NCBI RefSeq assembly: GCF_016862315.1
Contig: NZ_BOMS01000162.1
Span: forward strand, 1 to 55,327
Direction: 5' to 3'
From: Actinoplanes palleronii
Lineage (GTDB): Bacteria; Actinomycetota; Actinomycetes; Mycobacteriales; Micromonosporaceae
DNA length: 55,327 nt
The number at the start of each line of letters is the position of its first letter. Within the stretch, counting starts at the first letter, position 1. The notes under the pieces were generated by a model. It was given only the letters and a program-made list of their open reading frames with translations, did no database searches and was not told the origin of the DNA. Made by a program: the position numbers and the translations under genes. Shown here one piece after another: positions 32,076-40,683 of this stretch.

Positions 32076-33742
32076 GCACGGTGCGACAGCGGTTCGGCCG
32101 CTGGGTGCAGGCACGGATGCTGCCCGGCCTGACCCCCGGCCCCTGCGACATCACCGTCCGGAAGGACCTGCGCGTCCCGATGGACGACGGCGTCGAGCTG
32201 CTCGCCGACCTGATCACTCCGATCGGCGATACCGATCCACGGTTGCCGACGATCGTGATCCGTGGGCCGTACGGTCGCAGTGGTCCGGTCGCGGGTGAAG
32301 CGCGTGCCCTGGCCCGGGAGGGTTTTCCGGTGCTGTTCCAGAGCTGCCGGGGCACCTGGGGCTCCGGAGGGGTCTTCACCCCGCAGGTCGACGAGCAGCG
32401 CGACGGCCTGGCCACCCACCGCTGGGTGCGCCGGCAGCCGTGGTTCACCGGCGCGGTCGCCACGTTCGGGCCCAGCTACATGGGTTACACCCAGTGGGCG
32501 GTGTCCGCGGACCCTGAGCTGGCGCCGGACGCGCTCTGCCTGCTGGTGACGATGCCCGACTTCGGCGCGATCACCTGGGACAACGGCGCGTTCGCGCTGC
32601 GCAACGCGCTCGGCTGGACGCAGATGATGGACCGGATGATCCGCCGGGACATGATCCCGCTCGGCCTGGCCATGGTGCGCCCCGACCCCAAGCTGGGCCG
32701 GGCCTTCGGCGCGCTCCCGCTCAGCGCCGGCGACACCGCGGCGACCGGCCGGGCCGTGCACTGGTACCAGGACTGGGTCGGCCACGAGCGGCTCACCGAC
32801 GAGTACTGGACCCAGCAGTCACACACCGCCGTGGTCCCCGCCGTCACCGCCCCGATCTACATGATCACCGGCTGGTACGACATCTTCCTGCCCTGGCAGC
32901 TGCGCAACCACGCCCAGCTCACCGCGGCCGGGCGGCCGCCGCGGCTCACCGTCGGGCCGTGGGGGCACACGTCCCGGGGCATGGGCGGGCCGGCCGTCGG
33001 CGAGGCGGTGGCGTTCCTCAAGGAGCAGTTCGCCGGGGCGCCGGGCGAGCGGTCCGCGCTGGTCCGGGCATACCTGACCGGCGCCGACCGGTGGCACGAC
33101 CTGCCGTCCTGGCCGCCACCGGGTGTCACGGCCCAGCAGTGGAACCTGCACGAGAGCGGCCGGCTCGCCCCGGAGCCACCGGCCGGGGGCGTGACCACCT
33201 ATGTGTACGACCCGGCCGACCCGACACCGGCCGTCGGCGGCCCCAGCCTGCTGCCGAACTCCGGGCCGGTCGACAATGTCGCGCACGAGACCCGGGCCGA
33301 CGTGGCGGTGTTCCGCGGCGACCCGCTGCCCGCGCCGGTCACGATCGCCGGCGAGCCGGTGGCCCGGATCCGGTTCCGGTCGTCGCAGCCGAGCGCGGAC
33401 GTCTTCGTCCGGATCTGCGACGTGCACCCGGACGGCCGCTCGATGACCGTCTGCGACGGCATCCGCCGGATCGGGGGTGTCGCGGCGAGCGCCACCGACC
33501 CGGAACCCGACGAGGACGGCTTCCGGGAGGTGACCGTGCCGCTGTGGCCGGCGTTCCACCGGTTCGCCGCCGGGCACCGGATCAGCGTGCAGGTCAGCTC
33601 GGGCGCCCACCCGCGGTATGCCCGCAACCCCGGCTCGGGCGAGCCGGCCGCGGAGGCGGCGACCCTGCACCGCGCCGAGCAGCAGATCTCGCACGCCGAG
33701 TTCCGCCCCTCCGCCCTCGCCCTGCCGCTCTGGCCCGCCTGA
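32072..33742 (+). CDS. CocE/NonD family (X-Pro dipeptidyl-peptidase-like) hydrolase
   Basis: This serine hydrolase has 556 residues. The N-terminal alpha/beta domain has VPMDDGVELLADLITP, FPVLFQSCRGTWGSGG and the nucleophile in GPSYMGYTQWA. The helical cap is at about 170-260. The acid is near MITGWYDIFLP and the catalytic His in VGPWGHTSRG. The C-terminal jelly-roll (PXPP_C-type) runs from about 385 and ends in HRISVQVSSGAHPRYARNPG. Members cleave cocaine esters, beta-lactam esters or Xaa-Pro peptides; the substrate here is unknown. It is co-transcribed with the MarR regulator and followed by hairpin copy 4. Confidence 0.92.
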   Translation: MSTVRQRFGRWVQARMLPGLTPGPCDITVRKDLRVPMDDGVELLADLITPIGDTDPRLPTIVIRGPYGRSGPVAGEARALAREGFPVLFQSCRGTWGSGGVFTPQVDEQRDGLATHRWVRRQPWFTGAVATFGPSYMGYTQWAVSADPELAPDALCLLVTMPDFGAITWDNGAFALRNALGWTQMMDRMIRRDMIPLGLAMVRPDPKLGRAFGALPLSAGDTAATGRAVHWYQDWVGHERLTDEYWTQQSHTAVVPAVTAPIYMITGWYDIFLPWQLRNHAQLTAAGRPPRLTVGPWGHTSRGMGGPAVGEAVAFLKEQFAGAPGERSALVRAYLTGADRWHDLPSWPPPGVTAQQWNLHESGRLAPEPPAGGVTTYVYDPADPTPAVGGPSLLPNSGPVDNVAHETRADVAVFRGDPLPAPVTIAGEPVARIRFRSSQPSADVFVRICDVHPDGRSMTVCDGIRRIGGVAASATDPEPDEDGFREVTVPLWPAFHRFAAGHRISVQVSSGAHPRYARNPGSGEPAAEAATLHRAEQQISHAEFRPSALALPLWPA

Positions 33743-33781
33743 CCGGCGCCGGCCCGGACCACAAGCGCGCCTCCAGGCAGT

Positions 33782-33834
33782 GGCTGGTTCGCAGGGGTGC
33801 CTCGCGGTACGCGAGACACCCCTGCGAACCAGCC
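33782..33834. terminator. Long hairpin (23 of 24 bp paired), repeat family copy 4
   Basis: Arms 33782-33805 and 33811-33834 pair except at one position, with a 5-base loop. It lies between the convergent CocE-type and NPP1-like genes. Its outer arm differs from the other copies (TTCGC for GCTCA), with compensating changes on both sides. Confidence 0.78.
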
Positions 33835-33905
33835 GGGGACGTGAGACGCGCGGCGGCCTGGGGGCAGGCGCGCCGCGCGTCGGTCGTGCGGAGGGTGCTG
33901 GTGGG

Positions 33906-34682
33906 TCAGGCGTAGGGGTCGAAGGTGATGCCGGCCGGCTTCGAGACGTTGAGCAGGTACTCGAACGAGCCGTCCTTGATCTTGATGGTGGCCGAGCCGA
34001 AATCGGCGGCCATCAGCTTGTCGCGCAGTTCCAGGCTGGGGTAGCCGTTCCAGTCGACCAGCGGGGGGTAGCGCCAGTTGTGGTAGTGGTTCTCCGGCGG
34101 CTCGTCGTTGCTGTTGGCCAGCCGGAAGAAGTGCGTGGACAGGCCGTCCTTGTGGTAGACGGTCTTCGGGTGGCTGCCGTCGAAACGCACCTGCGCCCGG
34201 GTGTAGGTCACCTGGGAGCTGTGCTGCGTGGTGGTGACGTACTCGACCTGGTTGGACGACTGGCTGACCCAGGAGATGACGTGTTCCCAGTCGTGCCGGT
34301 GGCCGCCGAGACCGCTGCCGGCGACCGCCTGGTCCTTCTCGAAGTAGCTGGCGTAGACGATCGCGCACCAGCCGTTGTTGCACTTCGAGCGGGCGTAGGT
34401 CTGTGAGTTGTCCAGATCGGACTGGTCACGGCAGCTGCCGTTGACCGCGCCGGTGGTCTTCAGCCCGGGCGCGAGCGTGCCGTCCGGGCTGATCGCGGCG
34501 GTGGCGTAACAGCCGTCGGTGTCGTAGTCGTACGCGGGGGAGAACGACTGCTCCCAGCCGCCCGCGTTCTGCGGGAGGTTGTGGGGCGGGTCGGCGAAGG
34601 CCGGTGCGGCCGATACGGCGAGCAGGAGCACGGCGAGGCCGGACGCGGCCCCGATCCGGGCGAGGGAGCGGTTGCGACGCAT
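33906..34682 (-). CDS. Secreted NPP1 (NLP, necrosis-inducing) family protein
   Basis: This exported protein of 258 residues has a signal peptide cleaved near ALA-like PAFADPP (about residue 30). The mature protein has FSPAYDYDTDGCYATAAI and the NLP heptapeptide region in GGHRHDWEHVISWVS. The His, Asp and Glu of the heptapeptide bind the metal and are needed for toxicity in plant-pathogen NLPs. Whether this actinobacterial member is cytolytic is unknown. ATG at 34680-34682. A promoter with the same palindrome-to-(-35) spacing as the GH30 gene lies upstream. Confidence 0.9.
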   Translation of the reverse strand: MRRNRSLARIGAASGLAVLLLAVSAAPAFADPPHNLPQNAGGWEQSFSPAYDYDTDGCYATAAISPDGTLAPGLKTTGAVNGSCRDQSDLDNSQTYARSKCNNGWCAIVYASYFEKDQAVAGSGLGGHRHDWEHVISWVSQSSNQVEYVTTTQHSSQVTYTRAQVRFDGSHPKTVYHKDGLSTHFFRLANSNDEPPENHYHNWRYPPLVDWNGYPSLELRDKLMAADFGSATIKIKDGSFEYLLNVSKPAGITFDPYA

Positions 34683-34733
34683 GAATCGTCGACCCTTCGT
34701 GTCGTCACGCCATGGGGCTGGCGGCTCCGAGTG

Positions 34734-34784
34734 ATCCTCACCGGCACGATAGAGAACGGTCAATAGCTTCCGGTTCCGGAACTG
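34734..34784 (-). promoter_or_regulatory. Promoter with CGGTTCCGGAAC palindrome for the NPP1-like gene
   Basis: On the minus strand, CAGTTCCGGAACCG (34784-34771) is followed 7 bases later by TTGACC (34763-34758) and, after 18 bp, by GAGGAT (34739-34734). The palindrome, the 7-base gap and the TATTGAC sequence match the region upstream of the GH30 gene. Confidence 0.55.
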
Positions 34785-34857
34785 GTTCGGTGCCGGGGCT
34801 TCCGCGGGCGGCTTTCCCCGCGTACCGAAAAGTTGTTGATCTGGGGGTTGTCCTGCG

Positions 34858-35059
34858 GTGTCCTCAGGCTTTCCGCCGGCGGCCGATGATGGCGGTCTGC
34901 CCCTGTTCCCGCTGCGAGTCGCCGCCGCCGAGGCCGCGCTGGCCACCGGTGGCTGGCAGAACCAGTACGCCCGGATGCTGCACCGCGACGGGAGCACCCG
35001 GCACGTCCGGTCCCGTCGAGGTGACCGAGCACGCCGCCGTGCAGGCGGTGTCTCTCTAG
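34858..35059 (+). pseudogene. Possible decayed coding remnant
   Basis: The 377-bp gap between the NPP1 and PrsW genes has, to the right of the NPP1 promoter, coding-like sequence. It reads VAAAEAALATGGWQNQYARM then LHRDGSTRHVR, which resembles a PAS-type segment. After a one-base frame slip it continues PVEVTEHAAVQAVSL and stops at 35059. There is no start codon with a ribosome binding site. The family cannot be assigned and the reading may be chance. Confidence 0.25.
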
Positions 35060-35839
35060 TCAGGTGACGGGGTGCGCGGCGTTGAACGTGCGATAGCGGC
35101 GCAGGACGATCATCAGCCAGGTGAGGCTGACGACGCTCAGCACGACGTAGGCGACCCCGCTGCCGATCGAGTCCCAGAGCGCGTGCAGGGTGACCGCGCC
35201 GACGAAGGTGCCGGCGAAGACGAGCAGTGCCCGGGCGCCGGGTGCGGCGGCGAGCGCGAACAGAGCGCCGGCGGTCAGCCCGGTCCACGCCGGGTGCGCG
35301 GCCGGGGAGGTCAGTGCTCGTACGAAAAGGGTCTGCTCGACGTCGCCGATGTTGCCGTTCGACGAGATCAGGGCGGTGAACGCGTAGCCCATCGTCTCCA
35401 GCGCGGCGAAACCCATGCCGCTGGCCACCCCGATGACCAGGCCGTCGCTGGGGCTGAGCCGGCGCCGGAAGACGACCAGGACCACGATCGGGACGAGCAG
35501 TTTGGCGCTCTCCTCGATCAGCCCGACCAGCACCATCGGGACGGTGCCGAGGCGCCGCAGCGTGTCGTACTCCAGCCAGCCGGCCGCGACCACGCCGATC
35601 ACCCCGCCGAGGAACGCGGTCAGCCCGATCGTGGTGCCGGGCACCTGCCACCGCCCGGACCGGCCCTGCGCGAACGTCAGGAACGTGGCGGGGATGATGA
35701 CCGCCCCGAGCAGGATCATCGACGGCACGAAGTTGATGTTCTGGGTGGCGATCAGGGTGGCGAGCACCAGCACGTAGAGCACGACCCCGACCACCAGCAC
35801 CGCCAGCCAGGCCCACCGCCGCCACCACCTGCTCGCCAT
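35060..35839 (-). CDS. PrsW-family intramembrane metalloprotease
   Basis: This multi-pass membrane protein (259 residues from ATG 35839) shows the PrsW/CPBP-like metal motifs: LIEESAKLLVP (EExxK), GFAALETMGYAF (Glu in a helix) and LHALWDSIGSG (HxxxD). Bacillus PrsW cleaves the anti-sigma factor RsiW at site 1, so a regulatory protease role is plausible, and several sigma/anti-sigma systems lie within 9 kb. A TTG start at 35875 would overlap the NhaA-DsbA stop (TTGA) and is an alternative that implies coupling. Confidence 0.87.
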   Translation of the reverse strand: MASRWWRRWAWLAVLVVGVVLYVLVLATLIATQNINFVPSMILLGAVIIPATFLTFAQGRSGRWQVPGTTIGLTAFLGGVIGVVAAGWLEYDTLRRLGTVPMVLVGLIEESAKLLVPIVVLVVFRRRLSPSDGLVIGVASGMGFAALETMGYAFTALISSNGNIGDVEQTLFVRALTSPAAHPAWTGLTAGALFALAAAPGARALLVFAGTFVGAVTLHALWDSIGSGVAYVVLSVVSLTWLMIVLRRYRTFNAAHPVT

Positions 35840-35871
35840 CGTTCGATTATGGGTGGCCAGCGCGTGAACGC

Positions 35872-37737
35872 TCAAGCCTGGTGACGGGCGGCGATCTTTG
35901 CGCGCACCCGGGCCTCCTTGACCGCCTGGCGCAACGTCTGTGCGTCGTAGGCGCCGTAGTGGCGGCGGCCGTTGATGAAGAACGTCGGTGTGCCCGACAC
36001 CCCGCTCAGATCCGCCGACTCCACGTCCGCGCTGATCCGGGTGAGGGTGCCGGTGGCGGTCATGTCCTGGTGGAAGCGGTCACGGTCCAGGCCGAGCTGC
36101 TCGGCGTACGAAAGCAGGTCCATGATTTTCAATCGGTCCTGATGGGCCAGCAACAGGTCGTGCATCGCCCAGAAGGACCCCTGCGCCGCGGCCGCCTCGG
36201 CGGCCTGCGCGGCCAGCTGGGCCTGCGGATGCACGTCGGTCAGCGGCAGGTTGCGCCAGACGTAGCGCAGGTCAGCGTCGGCGAGCAGCTCGCGGACCGC
36301 GGGCTCGGCGAGGCCACAGTACGGACATTGATAGTCGCCGTACTCCACCACGGTGACCGTCGCCTCGGCCGGCCCGCGGACGTGGTCGCGCTCGTCGTCG
36401 ACGTCCGGCAGCAGATCCGTCAGCTGCTCCGCGTCACCGAGGAGCAGCACGGCGCGCCGGCCCGGCGGCAGCAGGAACGTCACCCGGAACACCGCCCAGG
36501 TCAGCACGGAGGCGGCGGCCGCGGCGAGCAGCACGCCCAGTTTCGCCTCGGCGAGCGCGTCGCCCTCGAAGGCCAGGTTCGCGATCAGGAACGACACGGT
36601 GAACCCGATCCCGGCGATGGTCCCGGTCCCGAGCACCGACGACCACCCCGCCATCGGCCGCACGCGGCCTCGGCTCAACCAGGTGACCAGGACCGATACT
36701 CCGGTCACCGCGATCGGTTTTCCCAAGGTGTACGCGAGGAAGACGCCGATCGTGACCGGCGAGACCAGCGCTCGGGTGAGGAAGTGGCCGTCGATCGCGA
36801 TGCCCGCGTTGGCCAGCCCGAACAACGGCACGATGAGATAGCTGGTCCACCCCTGATAGGTGCGCTGCAGCCGGTCGTTGGGTGACAGCGTCTGCACCAG
36901 GCTGACCCGGGCCGAGCGGGCGAACTCCACTGTCGGCTGCTCCCGGAACGACCGGAACAGATCACTCGCCTGCTCGAGCGCGTTGCGGACCGGGGTGTAC
37001 GCGGGCGCGATCAGCCCGAGCGCCAGCCCGGCCACCACCGGATCCACGCCACTGGCCAGCATGGCGAACCAGATCGCGATCCCGACCGGCAGGTACGCGT
37101 ACCCGGACCGCACCTTCAGCCGGACCAGCAGGAACGCGCCGGCGAACAGCACACCGGCCAGGATCAGCGGCATCGCCCGGACGTGTTCGGTGTAGGCCAC
37201 CGCGATCACCAGCAGCGCGAACAGGTCGTCCACCACCGACACGGTGACCAGGAACAGCCGTGCCTGGTCCGGCACCCGCCGGCCGACCAGCGCGAGCAGC
37301 CCGAGCGCCAGCGCGGTGTCGGTGGACATCGCCACACCCCAGCCGGCCGTGCCCGGCCCGCCGTGGTTGACCGCCAGGAAGATGCCGACCGGCACGATCA
37401 TCCCGGCGATGCCGGCCGCGGCGGGCAGCACGAACCGGCGGCGGTCACGCAGGTCGCCCAGGTCGAACTCGCGGCGCGCCTCCAACCCGACGACCAGGAA
37501 GAAGAACGTCATCAGGCCGCTGTTGACCCACTCGCGCAGGGTCAGGTCGACGCTCATGTCACCGAGCCGGATCGACAGCTCGGTGGCCCAGAACTGCTCG
37601 TAGGAGCCGTCGGCGACGTTCGCCCAGATCAGCGCGGCGACGATCGCGGCGAGCAGCACACCGGCACTGCCCGCCTCAGTGGCCAGGAACGATCGCAGCG
37701 GGCTGGCGGGTCGGCGGTGCCGTTCGGTGGTGCTCAC
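35872..37737 (-). CDS. nhaA: NhaA Na+/H+ antiporter fused to a DsbA-like thioredoxin domain
   Basis: The protein has 621 residues. Residues about 15-420 are an NhaA antiporter (twelve-helix type: ANVADGSYEQFWATELS, LMTFFFLVVGLEARREF, AMSTDTALALGLLAL with the Asp pair region, PLFGLANAGIAID). Residues about 450-621 are a DsbA/thioredoxin domain with CPYC near residue 470 (YGDYQCPYCGLAEP) and the cis-Pro in VSGTPTFFING. The NhaA-DsbA fusion is known in actinobacteria. It is expected to exchange Na+ for H+; the role of the thiol domain is unclear, including which membrane face it occupies. Confidence 0.93.
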   Translation of the reverse strand: MSTTERHRRPASPLRSFLATEAGSAGVLLAAIVAALIWANVADGSYEQFWATELSIRLGDMSVDLTLREWVNSGLMTFFFLVVGLEARREFDLGDLRDRRRFVLPAAAGIAGMIVPVGIFLAVNHGGPGTAGWGVAMSTDTALALGLLALVGRRVPDQARLFLVTVSVVDDLFALLVIAVAYTEHVRAMPLILAGVLFAGAFLLVRLKVRSGYAYLPVGIAIWFAMLASGVDPVVAGLALGLIAPAYTPVRNALEQASDLFRSFREQPTVEFARSARVSLVQTLSPNDRLQRTYQGWTSYLIVPLFGLANAGIAIDGHFLTRALVSPVTIGVFLAYTLGKPIAVTGVSVLVTWLSRGRVRPMAGWSSVLGTGTIAGIGFTVSFLIANLAFEGDALAEAKLGVLLAAAAASVLTWAVFRVTFLLPPGRRAVLLLGDAEQLTDLLPDVDDERDHVRGPAEATVTVVEYGDYQCPYCGLAEPAVRELLADADLRYVWRNLPLTDVHPQAQLAAQAAEAAAAQGSFWAMHDLLLAHQDRLKIMDLLSYAEQLGLDRDRFHQDMTATGTLTRISADVESADLSGVSGTPTFFINGRRHYGAYDAQTLRQAVKEARVRAKIAARHQA

Positions 37738-37781
37738 GCGCTACACCCAAGCACCACCCGCGGTCAAAGTCGATCACCAGG

Positions 37782-38324
37782 TCAGAGCTTTCCGTCCGTT
37801 CGGGCGCGGATCAGCTTGACCAGCCGGGCCGCCTTGGTGCGGTCCTTCTTGCTGCTCGGGTCGGTGACGACCTGGACGTAGCAGGCCCGCTCGGCGATCA
37901 CGAAGGAGCCGGTGTTGTCGCTGGTGAACTGGATGCCGTCCGGTCCCTCCTCGACGGGACCGGCCAGGTCCTCGGACGGCGGCAGCGTGCCGCCGGCGGC
38001 GGTGTCCTTGTTGCCGATGGCCACCGTGATCGAGTGGTAGTTGTCCTCGTTCTCCCACGTGCAGGTGCTCTCGCCGACGCCGCCACCGGGCTTGCCGCCG
38101 TCGTTGGCGCCGATGATCCCCTCGACCTCGTCCTTCTCGAGCAGCGTGCAGGCGTCGACGGCGGGCTTGTCCTTGGTCTTGGTCTTCGTGGAGCCGGCCG
38201 TGGTCCCACCGGCGGCGGTGCCGCCCGATGCGGTGTCGGTGTTGTCGCTCGAGCAGGCCGCGGCCGAGCCGAGCAGTGCAAGGACGGCGATGCCGACCAG
38301 AATGCCGTGACGAGGTGATCTCAC
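37782..38324 (-). CDS. DUF3558-type lipoprotein
   Basis: This exported lipoprotein of 180 residues has a signal peptide with lipobox (LLGSAAAC), a Thr/Gly/Lys linker, and a domain with DACTLLEKDEVEGIIG and STCTWENEDNYHSITVAIG, the pattern of actinobacterial DUF3558 proteins. ACYVQVVTDP near the end provides a further cysteine. GTG at 38322-38324. Function unknown. It lies downstream of, and on the same strand as, the GT2 gene with 65 bp between them. Confidence 0.82.
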   Translation of the reverse strand: MRSPRHGILVGIAVLALLGSAAACSSDNTDTASGGTAAGGTTAGSTKTKTKDKPAVDACTLLEKDEVEGIIGANDGGKPGGGVGESTCTWENEDNYHSITVAIGNKDTAAGGTLPPSEDLAGPVEEGPDGIQFTSDNTGSFVIAERACYVQVVTDPSSKKDRTKAARLVKLIRARTDGKL

Positions 38325-38389
38325 ACAGCGATCATTGCAGGACCCGCCGAGGACGCGTCTCACCCGTTCGTGCCAGCCGGTACGGCGGT

Positions 38390-39700
38390 TCAGGCCCAGC
38401 CTCCGAGGTAGCCGGCGAGCCCGGGGTCGGCGTCGAGCACCGCAGGGCCGGCGTCCGCGTGCACGTGGGTCTCGAACATCTCCTCGCCCCACGTGTCGCG
38501 GCGGGCCCGGGCCCGTGCGGAGTCGACGCGGATCGCGGGCGCCGGGGACGGTCCGAGAAGGACGGTGCCGAGGGTGCCGACGCCGACCGCCGACACCGCG
38601 TCGCGCAGGAGGTCCGCCACCCGGTCGGCACGCACCGCCGCCGGTACGTCGATCACGACGCGGGTGCGGGGGTCCGGTCCGGCCGGGCCGCTGGTCACCC
38701 GCTGGTCCGCGGTGAACAGGCCGGCGAACTCCGCGGGCACGTGCACGGTCGCCGCGGGCAGGGCGGCGAGCAGGGAGTCGACGCAGACGTACGCCGCCAC
38801 CGGCGAGGGTGCCGCGCCGAGCCGGATGACGACGTCCGGGCCGGTGCTGCGCAGGCCGTACCCCCGGGATCCGGCGACCGGGATGCGGTCGGCGAGCAGC
38901 AGCGTCTCGGCGTCCTTGCGGGCCCGGCGGGCCGGGTCGTCGACGTCGCGACCGGCCCAGTCCGGCCCATCGTGCCAGGCCACCGCGTCGGCGGCGTGCG
39001 CGAGGACGGCGCCGGCGAGCCAGGCGCGGTACACCCACTCCCAGTCCTCGCCGCCGTACGTGCGGAACTGCTCGTCGAACCCGCCGACCCGGTGGAAGAA
39101 CCAGCGGGAACAGGCGAGCGCGGCCCCGATCACGTACCGGTAGGACCGGTCGTCGGCGTCGAGCAGGTCGTGGTTGAGCCGGTAGGCGTCGCGGAGCCAC
39201 TGCGGTTCGGGTAGCGCGCCGGCCGGGCCGGCCACGTCGACCGGTGCGTCGACCGGGAGCCCGGCGAGGTCGGCGTGCCGGCGCCGGCCGGCGACGACGG
39301 CTTCCGGGGCGAGCGCGGGAAGCCGGGTGATGGCGGTCAGGTAGCCGGGTTCGGGCACGGTGTCGGCGTCGAGGAAGCAGAGCACGTCCCCGGTCGCGGC
39401 CGACGCGCCGAGGTTGCGGGCCGCCGCCACGCGGAACCCCTCGTCGGCCTGGCACAGCAGCCGGACCCCGTCCGGAACCCGTGGCGGCTCCGGTGACCCG
39501 TCGTCGACCACGATGATTTCGGTACGGTCGGCCGGGTGCGTCTGGCGGTGCAGCGCCGCCAGCGTGCGATCGAGCTCGGCCTGCTGCCGGTAGTGCACGA
39601 CGACGACCGACACGGCGGGCGGCCGCGCGGGCACGATCCCGTCGAGCAGGTCCCACCGGTTGCCGGGCACGGAACGGCCGGGCGGTGGCGTGGTCACCAT
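38390..39700 (-). CDS. Family-2 glycosyltransferase (galactosyltransferase-like C terminus)
   Basis: The protein has 436 residues. The N-terminal GT-A domain has VSVVVVHYRQQAELDRTLAALHRQ, EIIVVDDGSPEPP, the nucleotide-binding VAAARNLGASAATGDVLCFLDADT (DxD metal site) and FDEQFRTYGGEDWEWVYRAWLAG, the family catalytic Glu-Asp region. About 150 further residues follow (AAYVCVDSLLAALPAATVHVP), unrelated to the GT-A fold, and may be a second domain. ATG at 39698-39700 overlaps the upstream gene by 7 bp. It is the last gene of the minus arm of the glycosyltransferase island. Confidence 0.88.
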   Translation of the reverse strand: MVTTPPPGRSVPGNRWDLLDGIVPARPPAVSVVVVHYRQQAELDRTLAALHRQTHPADRTEIIVVDDGSPEPPRVPDGVRLLCQADEGFRVAAARNLGASAATGDVLCFLDADTVPEPGYLTAITRLPALAPEAVVAGRRRHADLAGLPVDAPVDVAGPAGALPEPQWLRDAYRLNHDLLDADDRSYRYVIGAALACSRWFFHRVGGFDEQFRTYGGEDWEWVYRAWLAGAVLAHAADAVAWHDGPDWAGRDVDDPARRARKDAETLLLADRIPVAGSRGYGLRSTGPDVVIRLGAAPSPVAAYVCVDSLLAALPAATVHVPAEFAGLFTADQRVTSGPAGPDPRTRVVIDVPAAVRADRVADLLRDAVSAVGVGTLGTVLLGPSPAPAIRVDSARARARRDTWGEEMFETHVHADAGPAVLDADPGLAGYLGGWA

Positions 39701-40683
39701 GTGATGTCTCCTGTCCACCAGCGCAGGTAGGCCGCGGCGGTGTCGTCGAGGTGCGGGCGGGTGACCGCGTCGGCCGTGAGCCAGGTCGAAGCGGGGTCGG
39801 CGAGCGCGCCGGCGATCGCCGCCGGGAGGTCGTCCGGGGCGACCAGGTGGACGGTTCCGGGTCGCAGTGCCGCCATCTCCCGGCCGTAGCGCCCGTCGGC
39901 GACCAGAGGCCGGCGTCCGGCGGCGATCCAGGTGGCCAGGGATCCGGACGCGGAGAAGTGGCGGTGCGCCACGACCGGCACGGTGGCTGCCCGGCACCGT
40001 TCCACAAGATCTTTTTCGGGTACGAATCCGGTCACGTCGACAGCGACTCCCCGAGCCCCGGCCTGCTCGGCGAAGGTCAGCAGGTCGGTCTCGTGCCCGG
40101 CGGACGCACCACCCAGCACGGTCATCCGCGGCCGGTCGCCGAGCGTGGCGAGCGCGCCGACCACCTCGGCGTGGCCCTTGCCCGGATAGAAGAAGCCGAG
40201 CACGGCCACGTCGGGGTCACCCGGCTGCGGTCGCGGCCCGGTGGGCACCGGGGTGACCGGCAGGGGCACGACGCCGAGCGCCCGGGGCACGATGCCGGCG
40301 TCGGCGAGGTGTGCCGCCTCGTGCCGGCTGTTGACGACCACGCCGCGGGCGGCCGCCGCGACCCGGGCGTAGCAGTCGGTGCGACGCGGCAGGTTGCGCG
40401 GGCCGTCGGAGTCCTGCGGGACGTCGTGCAGGGTGACGGTGAGCGCCGTCCGGCCCGCGATCCGCTCCACGAGCGCGGCCGCGTCCTCCGGCGACCCGGC
40501 CCAGAGCCGGTCGGTGAAGTGCAGGTGGGCGCGCCCCGGCGGGTGATCGCCGAGCAGCGTCCCGGCGGCCACTCCGAGCCGGGTGCCGGTGGCCGCCTCC
40601 ACCGCGGTGGCCAGGTCCCGTGCGGCGACGGTGACACCGTGGCGCCGGTCGGCGGTGACGACCAGGGCCGGCAGCCCGCTCAT
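39694..40683 (-). CDS. Glycosyltransferase (GT-B, family-4-like)
   Basis: The protein has 329 residues. It starts with LPALVVTADRRHGVTVAARDLA, and the central Rossmann part has AVLGFFYPGKGHAEVVGAL and VTGFVPEKDLVERCRAA. The C-terminal donor region has VVAHRHFSASGSLATWIAAGRRPLV, where GT4 enzymes carry an ExE-like motif; here the acidic residues are reduced. This may mean a divergent or inactive donor site. ATG 40681-40683 overlaps the WcbI stop by 4 bp. Substrate unknown. Confidence 0.75.
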   Translation of the reverse strand: MSGLPALVVTADRRHGVTVAARDLATAVEAATGTRLGVAAGTLLGDHPPGRAHLHFTDRLWAGSPEDAAALVERIAGRTALTVTLHDVPQDSDGPRNLPRRTDCYARVAAAARGVVVNSRHEAAHLADAGIVPRALGVVPLPVTPVPTGPRPQPGDPDVAVLGFFYPGKGHAEVVGALATLGDRPRMTVLGGASAGHETDLLTFAEQAGARGVAVDVTGFVPEKDLVERCRAATVPVVAHRHFSASGSLATWIAAGRRPLVADGRYGREMAALRPGTVHLVAPDDLPAAIAGALADPASTWLTADAVTRPHLDDTAAAYLRWWTGDITW

